A DNA stretch of 64,000 nt from Rhodosorus marinus (taxonomy: Eukaryota; Rhodophyta; Stylonematophyceae; Stylonematales; Stylonemataceae): assembly GCA_029953675.1 (NCBI GenBank), contig JAMWBK010000001.1, positions 1,401,001 through 1,465,000 on the forward strand, read 5' to 3'. Positions 30,110 through 41,286 of this stretch are shown here, piece by piece. The translations under genes were made by a program, and so were the position numbers. The notes under the pieces were generated by a model, which searched no databases, was not told where the DNA came from, and saw only the letters and a program-made list of their open reading frames with translations. How positions within the stretch are numbered: position 1 is the first letter of the stretch; each line of letters starts with the position of its first letter.

Positions 30110-30330
30110 TGGGAAAAGAGGTCGAGGATCACGCGCCTCCAAACATGAAAGTAGTGTTCATACGCCACAGAAGGAAACTCAAACGGGTAAACCACGAGGC
30201 TGTTGTGCCTGTAGTCGCGAAGCCAACGGGAATTAACGGAAACCACCTGAACGCATAAACGGGGTCTTACGATAAAGCCCCCTGTGTACTTCACTTCTTG
30301 TGCGTTGGTGTATTGAACACGACTGTGTGC
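30110..30330 (-). pseudogene. Ancient family B relic
   Basis: Within a 190-codon minus-strand frame (30076-30648), the C-terminal part reads VKYTGGFIVRPRLCVQVVSV, NSRWLRDY and YEHYFHVWRRVILDLF, which follows the B ORF2 end (IKYAGALSSPGVRASAL, SRWLREL, LLWRMNAALMLEA) residue by residue with heavy divergence. The upstream part of that frame is low complexity and unassigned. Positions 30331-30675 show no gene. Confidence 0.55.
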
Positions 30331-30685
30331 GCGACGAGCAGAGTTGGAGAGGTCCTTGTCCAATGAGCTAGGACTAGGTTTGGAAGATTGATAGGGGTGA
30401 AAGGATGTGGCAGGGGACCCCCAAAACTTTGACGTGGTGATAGTTGATGTGGAGCTGACGTGGTTTATAGTCATGACCGTGAGAGTGTGGACTTCTTTTG
30501 GTTTTTGCGTGTTGTGTGCATGAAAAAGTCTCATGAAGGTTTCATGCAGGTCTTTCGCAGGTTCCTGTATCCACGGTTCCCTTCCCCAACCTCCTACCTC
30601 CTCCACACCGGACGTCATTCGTTTGGACGATGTGGTTTCACCAGGCAAGCATTGGCTGGCTGGCTTTACTGGGCTGGACTTGACT

Positions 30686-33185
30686 GGACTTTACTAGCAT
30701 AGCCTGAAGCGCTACGCAAGGCGTGAAGATGAACTAGTAACTAGGGAGGGAAGCATGCAACCCCAGGCGCCGATGGCGCGCCTCGGAAAGCATGTGGCTG
30801 GAATATCGCCAAAGGGAGACACTTAAACGCCTCAAGAGCGCCAAATATTCAGTAGGATGCTCAGCAAAACATTTCCGCATCCACTCTAAACCCGACTTAT
30901 CCACGTGACCAAAGCTTTCCACAATTGAATGGCTGGAACCGGTGAGAGCGACCCTCAGCGCAAGGCAGACTGGCCATGCTCTCAGCATACCGTCGTTCCT
31001 TAACTCTTCGAAGGGCTGAAGCCGCGGCCCCCCGGCGGCGGGCGGCTGCGGTGAGGTGGACGCTGGCCACGGGGCAGGTAATCGCAAGGTCCAAATATGT
31101 TGAGCGTCTGGCAGCAGCGTCGGAGACGAGGAGATCGGCTATACAACGGGGCGGTGCAGAGTCCGAGATTGATCTGGGCAGTTCCGACTCAACCTCAACC
31201 GTATGCCCTATCCGAGTCAAAATTCGCTGAGGATGTACTTGAGGCGAGTGTGACGCCTCGTACGGAGACCTCTCAACAGTCCGCAGGAACCCAGGAAGTG
31301 GTAGCCACAAGCGTCAATCCGGCTCTCACATCCCTGACAGAAAGACGGCCGATTAGAGTGCCACGGAGCCTGTGGCAAACCGAGAGAGATCCGTGCGGCA
31401 GAACGGAACTTGAAAGCATCGAGACGATGACTCAATGACGACGGTAGAGTGGTTAACCACAAGTGCGAGAGGTGGCCTCCCATGCCGCGGAGACGAGCGG
31501 CAGTGGTAGGCGGCGTGAGAGGAGAATTGAGCATGACTGTGTGAGCGGCACTGTGTTGGCCCCAGGTGAGGCTATGTTGAATCACATCAGTGCGGGAGCT
31601 CCACAATCGGCTCAAACCCGGGTAGTCTGCAACAAGTGACCCGGGGCTAGCCTCTCCGTCATCGGAAAGAACTCGGTCGAGGGGAGAATCCTCAATCGCT
31701 TCAGCTCGTCCCCATAACAGCTCCCTCCAGGAACGAAAGCGGGACCTATTTGCGCCCGGCACGGCGTTGCACCTCCTGAACGCGTGTTGAAGACCATCAT
31801 AAATTGTCAAAAGCGGGGGCGGCAGGGTCACTGGATCCTCGTTGGTCAAAGCTCGAGCCAAGAGGCAGGCACTTCGCATCTGGAAGGTCACCAACGTTCG
31901 CAGCGCGGTAGCCCAGGAGGCAACTACCTGCTGGCGAGCATACCAGCCCACGGTCTGCGACGCCGAATCCCCCTAATCGCAACGGTAGAGCGATCTGTGC
32001 ACGAATCAAGTCCCTGTCGGGAGCAGCTTCAAGATCGAGGGGCTCATCCAAGAGCGTTCCCCAGTGTTGCAGGGTCATCTCGTCGGCTTTAGCCGCGATC
32101 CACGAGCCCCAAGCTGGAGGCAGGCTGCGCAACCAGTAGTTGAGTCTGGGACCGGCACAAAAGCGGGAAAGCAAGCAGGCCGATTGCAGCATGCTGTCGG
32201 GTAGGTGCTCAATGGCGTCGGTGAGTTGCTTGTGCTGTGCCAAAACTCGCTCGCAGGATGCTTGGACAAAGTTTTCAGTGCCCAATCCGACGCCGTGGTG
32301 TTCAAACCCTTCACGTTCGCTGATTAGTCGCAGAGTGGGTGGCAGAGAGGCCAGCGACACGTCCCTCGGGGGGAGAAAGCGACATTTTTCTGTTTCCACA
32401 GTCAAACCGACGCGACGTGCAATCGCTTCGATCTCGGTCAGGCCCCCTAGCCAGGGTGTCAGGGGTGCCCAGCAATGTTACGGCATCGTGGTACGCGCAG
32501 ATTCGAAGATCCGAGACGTCAGTCGAAAGACGTAAAAGTACGAGCTGTAGGGCACAGGCATGAAGAAGAGGTCCGCAAGGGTCGCCTTGTTGGACGCCAG
32601 TATGTGCTTGAAAAACAGTGCCCTCCGTTGTCAAGTAGGGGAGGCTCTCCCCTCCGTAAATACCCGACAGAAACGGCCACGCCTCCCTAAACACCCGTCG
32701 GAGCTCCTCTAGCGCATGCGTCCGCGACACGCTGTTGAATGCGTTCCGGAAATCAACCACCAAGACTCCCCACTCCGGCCTACTGGCGCGTTCTAGCTCG
32801 ATCCCATGGGTAATCAGTTCGCAACCCCCAGAAAATCCCACCCCTACTTGCAAGGGCGCCATAAAAGCTGTGACTCGCTGGCGAAGGCGCTGGCATAGCC
32901 ACCTCCCGGCTAACTTCCGTAGGCTCTCCACCATCCCGATCGGCCGGAGATGCGGGTGGGCCGGCTGGTGGTCAGGTTTCGTGAGCAAGCAAAGCTCTGC
33001 CGCCGGAGATGTTCCCATGGCGCAGACGCACCCGATACGCCCTGGAACAACTTGTTAAGGATCCTCAGAAGCGCGCTCTGGCCTGGCTGGCTCAGGGCCT
33101 GCAATAGATCTGTTCTTAGTCCGGAGGGTCCGGGACAGCGTCCCCGACGCGAGGTACGAAGCAAATCCTCCAGGTCAGACTCACC
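30686..33185 (-). mobile_element. Family A, 5'-truncated, frameshifted, in the tail of A2
   Basis: 2.5 kb of A ORF2 from LSESDLEDLL-like sequence through RT (YHDA here: the second catalytic Asp is Ala, YHDAVTLLG), zinc motif CQGC and endonuclease core, split by several indels (for example near 31310, 31951, 32405 and 33018). The 3' end reads GGCTATGCTAGTAAAGTCC on the minus strand. The TSD is AGTCAAGTCC (plus-strand 30676-30685 and 33186-33195), which is a unit of the A2 tail, so it inserted into that tail. Dead copy. Confidence 0.9.
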
Positions 33186-33893
33186 GGACTTGACTAGCAT
33201 AGCCTGAAACGCTACGCAAACCGTGAAAAGGAACTAAGAACTAGGTAGAGAAGCGTGCAAACCCAGGCGCCGATGGCGCGCCTCGGCAAGCATGCTGCTC
33301 TAATATCGCCACAGAGAGACACTTAAACGCCACAAAAGTTCCAAGTATTCAACAGGATGCTCGGTGAAACATTTCCGCAACCACTCTAAACCCGACTTCT
33401 CCACGTGACCAGAGCTTTCCACAATGAAAGGCTGGAACCGGTGGGAGCGACCCTCAGCGCGAGGCAGACGGCCATACTCTCAGCATACCGTCGTTCTTTC
33501 ACTCGGCGAAGGGCCGAAGCAGCTGCTCCCCGGCGGCGAACGGCGGCCGTGAGATGGGCGCTTGCCATAGGGCATGTAATCGCGAGGTCAACATAAACTG
33601 AGCGTCTGGCGGCAGCATCGGAGACAAGGAGATCTGCGATACAGCGCGGCGGTGCCCTATCCGAGAACGATCTGGGTAGTTCCGATTCCACCTCAACCGT
33701 ATGCCCTACCCGAGTCAAACATTCGCTGAGGATGTACTTGAAGCGAGCGTGATGCCTCGTACTAAGACCTCTCAACAGTCCGCATGAACCTAAGAAATGG
33801 TAACCACAAGCATCGATCCGACTCTCACATCCCTGACAGAAAGACGGCCGATTAGAGTGCCACGGGGCTTGTGGCAAACCAGGTAAATCCGTG
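33186..33893 (-). mobile_element. Subfamily A2, 5'-truncated copy
   Basis: The 163-codon frame 33386-33877 carries the zinc motif CQGCESRIDACGYHFLGSC and the endonuclease core IADLLVSDAAARRSVYVDLA. A 1-nt change near 33470 shifts the frame after RRYAESMAV. Its tail was GCTATGCTAGTCAAGTCC, followed, beyond the inserted A, by AGCCCAGTAAAGCCAGCC (about 30656-30675). Confidence 0.8.
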
Positions 33894-33895
33894 CG

Positions 33896-33940
33896 CGGAG
33901 CGAAACGCTCCGAGCTGGTCCTAGCCAGAGGACCAGCTCG
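33896..33940. repeat. Two overlapping perfect hairpins
   Basis: CGGAGCG-AAA-CGCTCCG (33896-33912) runs directly into CGAGCTGGTCC, 8 nt, GGACCAGCTCG (33911-33940), an 11-bp stem. They sit at the 5' edge of the A2 copy. Positions 33941-34222 hold no gene I can see. Confidence 0.6.
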
Positions 33941-35462
33941 GAAAAGCGAAGTGGAGGTTTGTAGAAGCGAATGACCTTTGTGCCGGAGATATGGGGGATA
34001 TTACCACCTTCGTTCAATGCCGCTCTCCTGATCTTCTGCTCTTGCACTCGCGGTCACCGGCTGTCAATGAAATCCTCCCGACAAACGCTGATGGCCATTT
34101 TCTGAGTTCTAGCTTCTACATTTAGACGTATTCTCCATATATATATCTGAAAAACTGATACTGTTTATTTACGGACGAGTTTTTCCTATATTTTGACCAC
34201 ACGAAAGGTTGAGGCTTGCCCAGATAACCGCCGCTGCTGACCGCCCTAAGTGAATGGATCGTCACATTTCTTCGCACCTGGCGCTGTTGGTGATTGTCCG
34301 TCTGGCAAGGCCCCTTCTTTGAAAACGCCGAGTGCTGATTCTACGAAACGTATGCCATGAGCGCGTCAGGTGGCGACTCGCAGAGTATCGACACGGCGAA
34401 GCCTTTACGTGCCGCCGAACGACATGAATTGGATTAGTTTGGACTTGTTGACGTAAATTGGCGTGGGCAAGCCACTAGCAACACATAAGCCCCTTCAGAA
34501 AAGAAGAATAAACAGCAGAGTCTCGCGGCTGGTTTTGAAATTCAAAAGAGACCGCGGCTGAGAAATGACCCTGGCAAATGGAAAACCCTTTTGAAGTCAG
34601 ATGTGCAGCCCTTTGGTGTTGTTCCACACGAACCATTCTGGCGTTAGGAGTTTGGCCTGTGTCAGGATTCATCTAGGATTGCCAGTGTTTGATGATCGTG
34701 ACACGAAACTTGCTGAAAAAAAAACACGAGACGAGCCCTCATCATACGGCATCAACTCTCTTTCCATCGAGGTATTGCAAAGTGCAAAGATCGGCTGATG
34801 TTGTCGAACCCTCCCCCGGGCAACAGCAGCGAAGCACATTCGACGATAAAATTCGATGCTCGTGGTTGAGGGCGGTTCTTGCCTTTTCGTCTACCGTAGT
34901 CGTAGAATCGCCAGCAACAATCTTGTTGATCCCCGAGCAGATGGCTAGAACTGATGAATGCTGAAGTTGGGTTTTGGGTGGCTCTCTTTCCAACTGACGA
35001 AAACAAGGACCGTAGCGATTGTATCCCTCAGCCATTTCAACCAGCGCGTTTGCGTGTCTTTTTTTTCGTTCTCACCATCTGCCTTCGGTGGTTTGACGAG
35101 CGCAACTATGAGCAAATCTCTTACATTCTTGTTTCCCAAGAGAAACGGCCACCTGCCTTCTGGTAAGATGTGGAGCTAGAACATAGTTGTTGATGAAGTT
35201 GATATCGAGGGTAGCCAACTTGACTCTGGTTGATTGGTGGAGTTAGCTGTTGGCGGTAGTAGTTTTACTAGTTCGCCCTCGTCGTGGGTACCGTCGTTCT
35301 CGCTCCATCCCTCATGCTTTCGAAGCAGTTGAGCAAAGCGATAAAAGGAGTCAAGCGGGAGTTTACGATATCTTCAACCGTGCGAATGATCGGCAATGTG
35401 AAAAGGAGGTGTAGGAAAATATACATGGTCCAGACGGAAGCTGACGAGGAAATTGAGAGGCA

Positions 35463-35978
35463 ATGCAGGTGCTTGCGAGGGTGTTGTTTGTCTTGCTGTC
35501 ACTGGCGGCGTACTCACTCGCTTCGCCTGTGATGAAATCGCACTTTGAAGCTGTTGAGGTCGCTGAAGTCGCTCGGCCGGTTGTTCTGGGGCTAGACTGT
35601 CTTGAGAGCTGTATTGACAACTGCGACTATATGTACACAAAATACAGTTCGTCGTGGTTCGTTTGTAAGAGAGCCTGTAAGAACCTGTGCGGATCGTTTA
35701 CCACCAAGCCGGATCCCACTCACGGTACAGACGACGATGGCGATGATGATTCCGAGAACTTTCTCGAGCTCTCGCCTAATGGTAAAGTCGAGGTAGCCAC
35801 TTCCGGGTATGATTGTCTGGGGAGATGCGTCAAGGGCTGCGACGAAGAATATGCCAAATATAGTTCATCATGGTTCGTATGTAAAAAGTCATGCAAGAAC
35901 ATTTGCGGGTCGCTCACGACGCCTCCGGATCCGACGCATGGCGATGATGAGGATGGCGAAACATTGTGGTCTGGTTAG
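35463..35978 (+). CDS. Secreted protein with two six-Cys repeats
   Basis: 171 residues. Signal peptide MQVLARVLFVLLSLAAYSLA. Two repeats, Cys at 46/50/54/68/72/76 and 118/122/126/140/144/148, each C-x3-C-x3-C-x13-C-x3-C-x3-C, share the sequences KYSSSWFVCK and PDPTHG. The spacing fits a helical hairpin with stacked disulfides, as in CxxxC-helix peptides, though I know no family with this exact pattern. Acidic Asp-rich linkers follow each repeat, which would suit metal or cation binding at a wall. Small, secreted and tandemly repeated: structural, defence or adhesive roles are all possible. The copy at 17516 has lost the second repeat by frameshift. Confidence 0.75.
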   Translation: MQVLARVLFVLLSLAAYSLASPVMKSHFEAVEVAEVARPVVLGLDCLESCIDNCDYMYTKYSSSWFVCKRACKNLCGSFTTKPDPTHGTDDDGDDDSENFLELSPNGKVEVATSGYDCLGRCVKGCDEEYAKYSSSWFVCKKSCKNICGSLTTPPDPTHGDDEDGETLWSG

Positions 35979-36818
35979 CAGTAGTTTTGGTATGGCTTTC
36001 TAGAGCTCAGTTTATTGGGAAATGGTCAAGTTGTGGGGCTCTTCGCTCACTGAGTAAGCTCATTGTGTCTAGATAAATCGATCCACGGCCAACGTTAAAC
36101 AAGGTCTTTGCAAAACGAGCAAGCAACCGTGGTCATCCGACCACCAATGCGCCGAGGGCATCACCATATTTGGCTCGTTTCCTCGCTTCAGCATTGGCAG
36201 CGACATAGCCAGTTTGACAGACGGGGAGAGCGATCAGATGGGCGCGTATATGGGGACTCCCGCTTAACAAAAATTCATTCAACATCAAGAACACTCTGCA
36301 TCCGGTACGATGATGACGAGCAACAATGTCTCGTCGGATACGGTTACCCCTAAAAAGTTGTCTCAACCGAACCTCATGAATGAAGCCACCATGAATGAGC
36401 CACCGCCATAAATGACGCGCCAGGTCATCACAAATGAGACTATGACTCAAAGTCTAACTCCCGGCCGAAGTTGGGCGTTGGAATAAGCGTTGAATCCCAT
36501 GTGGAAAGCCACCGATATTTGAGCTATCGGGATGCCATCGGGAATCGCAGTGAGTTCCAATTCGAGGCTGCACGGTGTTCTGAGAAGCGGGGAACAAGAC
36601 GCTAATGACGCTGCAACGAAAAGTAGCATTGGAACGCCAGAGTATAAAGGACTATTCTGTGAGGGGGTTACTCGTGTTGTGCCTGGTGTTCACAATCTCG
36701 CCCTATGGCAATACATTATGTTTCCGCCAGTTGGTTCAGACAACTCCTCTGCCCTCCAGCTTCCTGCGCAAGAGAGATTCAACGACGATGCTTAAATTCC
36801 GAACAATCAGCAGGAGCG

Positions 36819-37138
36819 ATGAGTACATCCTACGCAGGAGACTGGAGGAGAGCCGTGGCGGAGGAGCTTAGCTCGTTAAGATCAACCAATACGTGGAGCC
36901 TCATCAACAGTTCAGAAGTATCGATGGGGAAGAAAATTTTGCAGTCAAGCACCGTGCTGCAAGGGAAGCGAGCTCTAGACGGCTTTGTTCAACGCTTCAA
37001 AGTGAGAATAGTTGCGAAGGGCTTCACGCAACGAGGAGGTATCGGTTACGAGGAAATTTTCTCCCCATGGTCGATTCCTGTGGCTGCTGCATGTATAGCT
37101 CCTTTTTCAGAACTCCATTTAGACAAGCAGTCTTAACA
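36819..37138 (+). pseudogene. Ty1/copia-type RT fragment
   Basis: About 105 codons in one frame: MSTSYAGDWRRAVAEELSSL, TNTWSLIN, GKKILQSSTVLQGKRA, then FKVRIVAKGFTQRGGIGYEE and IFSP. The order (E-L-x-SL, NTW, GKK, K-x-R-x-VAKGFTQ, G-x-x-YEE-x-FSP) is that of the copia RT N-terminal region. It ends where the frame loses similarity, at the site that A occupies in copy 1. No other copia domain is visible nearby. Confidence 0.75.
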
Positions 37139-37272
37139 TTAACCTGCTCGATATTTCCGGATCATCCCTAGGGCTAGCGTGGTAAAAGGGCCATAGGGGC
37201 ACGTTAGTCCTAGGGATGATCCGGCAAGTCCTATGTAGGTTTCGATGAATGGTTTCGATGAATGGTTTCGAT

Positions 37273-37341
37273 GGGCTTTACTAGCATAGCCTGAAGCGCT
37301 ACGCAAGGCGTGAAGATGAACTAACAACTAGGGAGGGAAGC
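37273..37341 (-). mobile_element. Family A, 69-bp 3' fragment with 11-bp TSD
   Basis: Only the last codons, 3' UTR and tail of A (plus strand: GGCTTTACTAGCATAGCC, then GCGCTACGCAAGGCGTGAAG). ATGGTTTCGAT flanks it at 37262-37272 and 37342-37352. Copy 1 has the uninterrupted sequence near 24680-24690. Left of it a 13-bp unit (GAATGGTTTCGAT) is duplicated once more than in copy 1. Confidence 0.85.
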
Positions 37342-37588
37342 ATGGTTTCGATAGGGCGGGCGATAATAAAAATCATTCGAGGAGTAAAAAAAATCATTCG
37401 AGGAGTACCCCTCGATGCTGAAGCATTTCGACAGGGGCCATAGCGCCAAGTTTAGTGGTTTTTAATTGCCCTATCTCCGTGAACAACAAGAGGTATATTG
37501 TAGCTGGCGCAAGGCAGGCTGCTGAGTATGCGAGTCCACTTGTCCGCTCAGAACATAGTATGCTGTATCGGAGCTGAGGTAAAAGCTT

Positions 37589-38590
37589 TTAGTACAAAAT
37601 CCCGCCGAGCATACCCTGGTAGACACCAGAAGCTGTTCGTATTATCAGAGGGCATCCTCCGGGGGTGTTGATACTGTACTGGGTGACTCCTTCCCCGCTA
37701 GAGAATAGGCGATTGTTGAAGAGAATAAGCCCAACCGTTCCTCCCAAGTCCGATTCGCACTTCCTCTCAAACTGCGCGTCAGCGATGTCGTAGGCAGTTA
37801 CGCTGTCGCATCCAACATATAAAATCTTTAGATCTTCGGAAAGTACTAAACTTTGCACACAGGGAGAATTGACCTCGGCAACCACCTCAAGCGTCTCCGG
37901 GTTCCACCGTCGTATGGTCTTAGTCAAGAGGCTTGGGGGGAACGGGTTAACTGTGTAGAGATCGGATTGTCCCCTGATCTCAAAATGAGTAATGTAAATC
38001 GTTCTGGCTTCGTTCACCTTCGTGTAGTTCTGGGAAACGTCGTACTGCATGACAATTCCTTCTCTCTCGAGCTCAGGAATACTGTACCCCACGTATAAAT
38101 ACTTGGCCGTGAGCGCAGCATCCACGGGCTCTAGTTGGAAGTTTCCGTACATCTCAGGTTTGATTTCAACCTCGGTCTGGAGGGTTATTGGCTCCATGAT
38201 CCTGACGGATTTGCCCGCTGGAGAGATCAAAAGCATTTTCTCTATGAGATCATCACTCGAACCTCGGATGAAGATCGGTCCTTGTGACGTGAGGAGATTA
38301 TCTCTCGTCTCAAGTAATTTCCCGTCCTCATCGATATGCCATCGACGAACGAAGCCGGCATCATCTGTTTTCTCCCACGTATACATGTATGAGCGGTACC
38401 GCATTACGGTCTTGTATCCTTCGCCACCTTCTTGAGGTTTAAGCATCTGCATCGCCCTGCTACCATTTCTGAGGCTGTGTGCAGCGTACAGCTCAATATT
38501 TCCCAGCTCATCAACAACCGCGACGTTGGTCTTACAATGAGCCAGTGATCCTATCAAGCTGATGAGCACGAAAGCAAACACTACTTTCAT
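37589..38590 (-). CDS. Secreted beta-propeller-like protein, copy 2
   Basis: 333 residues, same length and signal peptide as 25251-26252, intact. I count about 15 amino-acid differences, none in the first 120 or last 40 residues: for example V/A and K/R near 128-132, N/S, K/E and S/R near 175, L/F and V/R near 285. Nucleotide differences that change the protein appear to outnumber silent ones by about four to one, which is at or somewhat above neutral expectation. So the pair may be drifting or diversifying in the central blades. Confidence 0.75.
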   Translation of the reverse strand: MKVVFAFVLISLIGSLAHCKTNVAVVDELGNIELYAAHSLRNGSRAMQMLKPQEGGEGYKTVMRYRSYMYTWEKTDDAGFVRRWHIDEDGKLLETRDNLLTSQGPIFIRGSSDDLIEKMLLISPAGKSVRIMEPITLQTEVEIKPEMYGNFQLEPVDAALTAKYLYVGYSIPELEREGIVMQYDVSQNYTKVNEARTIYITHFEIRGQSDLYTVNPFPPSLLTKTIRRWNPETLEVVAEVNSPCVQSLVLSEDLKILYVGCDSVTAYDIADAQFERKCESDLGGTVGLILFNNRLFSSGEGVTQYSINTPGGCPLIIRTASGVYQGMLGGILY

Positions 38591-38897
38591 CTTCCAGCGC
38601 GCTTTTCTGTCTTCTCAGAAAGAGGTGTAAAAACCAACCACGTCTGTTTTCGATCGGCGAAACCTAGCTGAAATTTCAGCAGCAGACTACTAGGAGCAAT
38701 GCTAGGAATAGCTTGTTATCAGCTTCACACAGAAGAAACAGCGTGAACTTTCTTTTAAGCGTCTGCTTGGTTTGGCAGCCTCTCCAACAGATTCCTCTTA
38801 TTCCCTCAACAAGTCGTTGCACTAATTCTGTTCCAGTTGTTCCAGTTGCACCTTCCCCCTCTCGTGCCAAATGATGTTTCACAATCCCCACACTAAA

Positions 38898-38905
38898 TTT
38901 ATATA
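38898..38905 (-). promoter_or_regulatory. TATA-type box TATATAAA, copy 2
   Basis: Same position relative to the propeller gene as in copy 1 (about 310 bp upstream of its ATG). The leader between is 18 bp shorter than in copy 1. Confidence 0.45.
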
Positions 38906-39176
38906 CACTCTAGCAGTACCCCAGGTCCAAGCTCGCAAACGTCGACATGGAGGTCTTTACCACTTTAGTTGGTTTTGTCTCTTTACGGCGTCTAGCCCGC
39001 CAAATCTCCAGATGGTTGGAACCAATCAAAAGAGCTTTTTGGCGCATGCTAAAATTAGAACTTGACTTTAGATTTCGAACGGAAAGAGAATCTCGGCATA
39101 TGATCGCCCAGTCTAGTTGTGCACATCTGAGGGGTCCAAAATTTTCTCCTCGAAGAGTAGAATATAATAGTGTTGT

Positions 39177-41286
39177 CATGTACCGTCCGATAAGGTTTAT
39201 CGGACAGTACGGATATTTTTTGAAGTGGAAAGACTATTGAAACACAGCATAAGACGAATGGGTGTCCAAATAAACTTATTCCAAAAACAGGTCCGATTGC
39301 CCGTCCGATAAACAGGACCGATAAATCGTCCGAAGTTCAATCAACGTTAGTCTAATAATCAATCATCTCCAGTCCAGGTATTGAATCATGATTACTTCTT
39401 GGAATGGCTCGTGTATCATGAATCATCATTACTTCTCCTAATGACCAGCTGACACTATCATGTAATGAATCATGATTATTTCTGGACTCGACAGGCTGGC
39501 AAACGTTGGTTGAAGATTGCGGTTAAGGTGGCAAGGACTTGGAGTAGAACAAGCGAGTTCCGAAGGGAGTTGTCTCGTGTCCTCTGGTAGCGTGAGTACT
39601 TTGGGGATCGACCATATGGTTGGTCGCGTTTCAGTGTCTTTTTGGGTTAACCCAGTGGTGGAGTTCAACCGCCGTTATTCTCGAGGCGAGTTCTTTGTGC
39701 CGTTCGTATTCCTTAGCCCCCGGGGGACTTAATTCTCGGAGCAAGCCGAGTGGACTTTTTCTTCGAGCCACATAGCCAGGAGCTTCAATAGTTTGGTAAC
39801 CATGAGTTCTGCCCGCATCGCAGACATTGGCATTTTGTCGCCCGCTCTCGTCTATGAAATCGCTGAAACCCTCCCAGACCACACTCTTCCTCTTCCCCTT
39901 CCCTATTCTTCACTACTAGGAATTTCAACTACAGTTCCCGAACGAAGACTTTCCTTGCTGCCCTAGTGCTCGTAGAACCATCCTAGTGGACCTCGGAAAA
40001 TATTGGGACCCTTACGTCCTCGGAATTTGCTAGCCTTTGTAAGTGGATTATCAACGGTAAGTCCTTGGAATCTCGTAACTCTTGTATGTGGATTGGTACC
40101 GTTGGAAATGCAGACAGCAAATGATCACATTGTTTATTCATCAACGGAAAAACCACCTGAGAGCAGGAAACCTAGCAAAACCGACCTGTACGATCCCACC
40201 AAAAAAGGTAGTAAGTCCTCGTATATTGATGAAAATCAAACGTTAGTCAAAACACAAACTCTGAAAAAGAAGAAATCCGAGCTAAGGGTAGGCGGGAGGG
40301 GCGGATCTCCATAAAGAGGAGCAGCAATGCAGCCCCAAATAACAAACCCTGAGCTCCTCCAACAATTTCAGTAGCCCCGCTGGCACAGGATGATTTCCTT
40401 CATCCACACAGCAATGGAACTAATCGATATCCTAAATATCCGAGGAGCAAAGGAGAGGCCATCAGCCCAGGTGGAGTCGGCAGGCAGTGAAACCCTTGGA
40501 TACTCCGCAGGACTTAATCCCTCGGTTCAAGTTCCTTGGCACTTGCTCATATGCTCTCACACCCTATCACCAGATAGTTGGCCACCGTAAATATAATATA
40601 AACGGTTATCGGACCGTCCGATAACCGTTTATTGGAGTTGTCTCTAGTAATAAGAGGTACTTTCTGTATAATTTTATCGGACTGGAATATAATAGGGCTT
40701 CCTCCGATAAATTTTCCGATAACGATCAATTGCGTCCGATATTTTTCAATGATTTTCTCTTCTTTTTCGGTGCATGGTCGTTTGCCGACTCGACTAAGGT
40801 TTGATTTTCTTCAATACGCGAGGTTGTGATTACACCTTCCATGATATCCCGAAGGTGGGTATGGCTCGATCAACAAATGCTTTGACAGCCTGTCGAAATC
40901 AGAAGTAATCTGTCCGGGAGGTTCTCACTTAATCATAATCATGATTCATTGCATGATAATGGAAGCTTGTCATGGCGAGGACAGCTTAGGCGTAAACATG
41001 ATTCACGATAAGCGAGCATTGACCCAAGAAGTTGTCAATGTTTCAATAACAGGACTTGGAGATGATTGACTATTAGACTGATGTTGATTGAATATCGGAC
41101 GACTTATCGGACCTGTTTATCGGACGGGTATTCGGACCTGTTTTTTCGAAGAATATCAATCGGACACACGCTGCTTTTATACTTGTTTTCAATAGTCTAT
41201 CCCCCGCTCCAAAAAAATTATTGGTAATATATAATCGTGCCGTCCGATAACGTTTGTCGGACGACACGATGATCGGACGGCACATG
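39177..41286. mobile_element. Long-TIR element, copy 2, both arms present
   Basis: The left arm (39177 to about 39490) and the right arm (41286 back to about 40925) are inverted relatives over roughly 300 bp: CATGT(A/G)CCGTCCGAT, TAGACTATTGAAA, ACAGGTCCGA, CCGTCCGATAAACAGG, TCAATCATCTCCA, ATGAATCATGATTAT. Similarity even continues outward (TATAATAGTGTTG and TATAAGTAGCGTTGG), so the true ends may lie further out. The interior carries no transposase I recognise. A non-autonomous or foldback-type element is the best guess. Confidence 0.6.
40600..40630. repeat. 31-bp near-perfect palindrome
   Basis: AAACGGTTATCGGA, 3 nt, TCCGATAACCGTTT. It is the densest CGGAC/GTCCG hairpin inside the long-TIR element of copy 2. 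Confidence 0.7.

Noticed and set aside
30076-30648. 190-codon gene
   Set aside because: Its C-terminal half is a decayed B ORF2 and the rest is low complexity.
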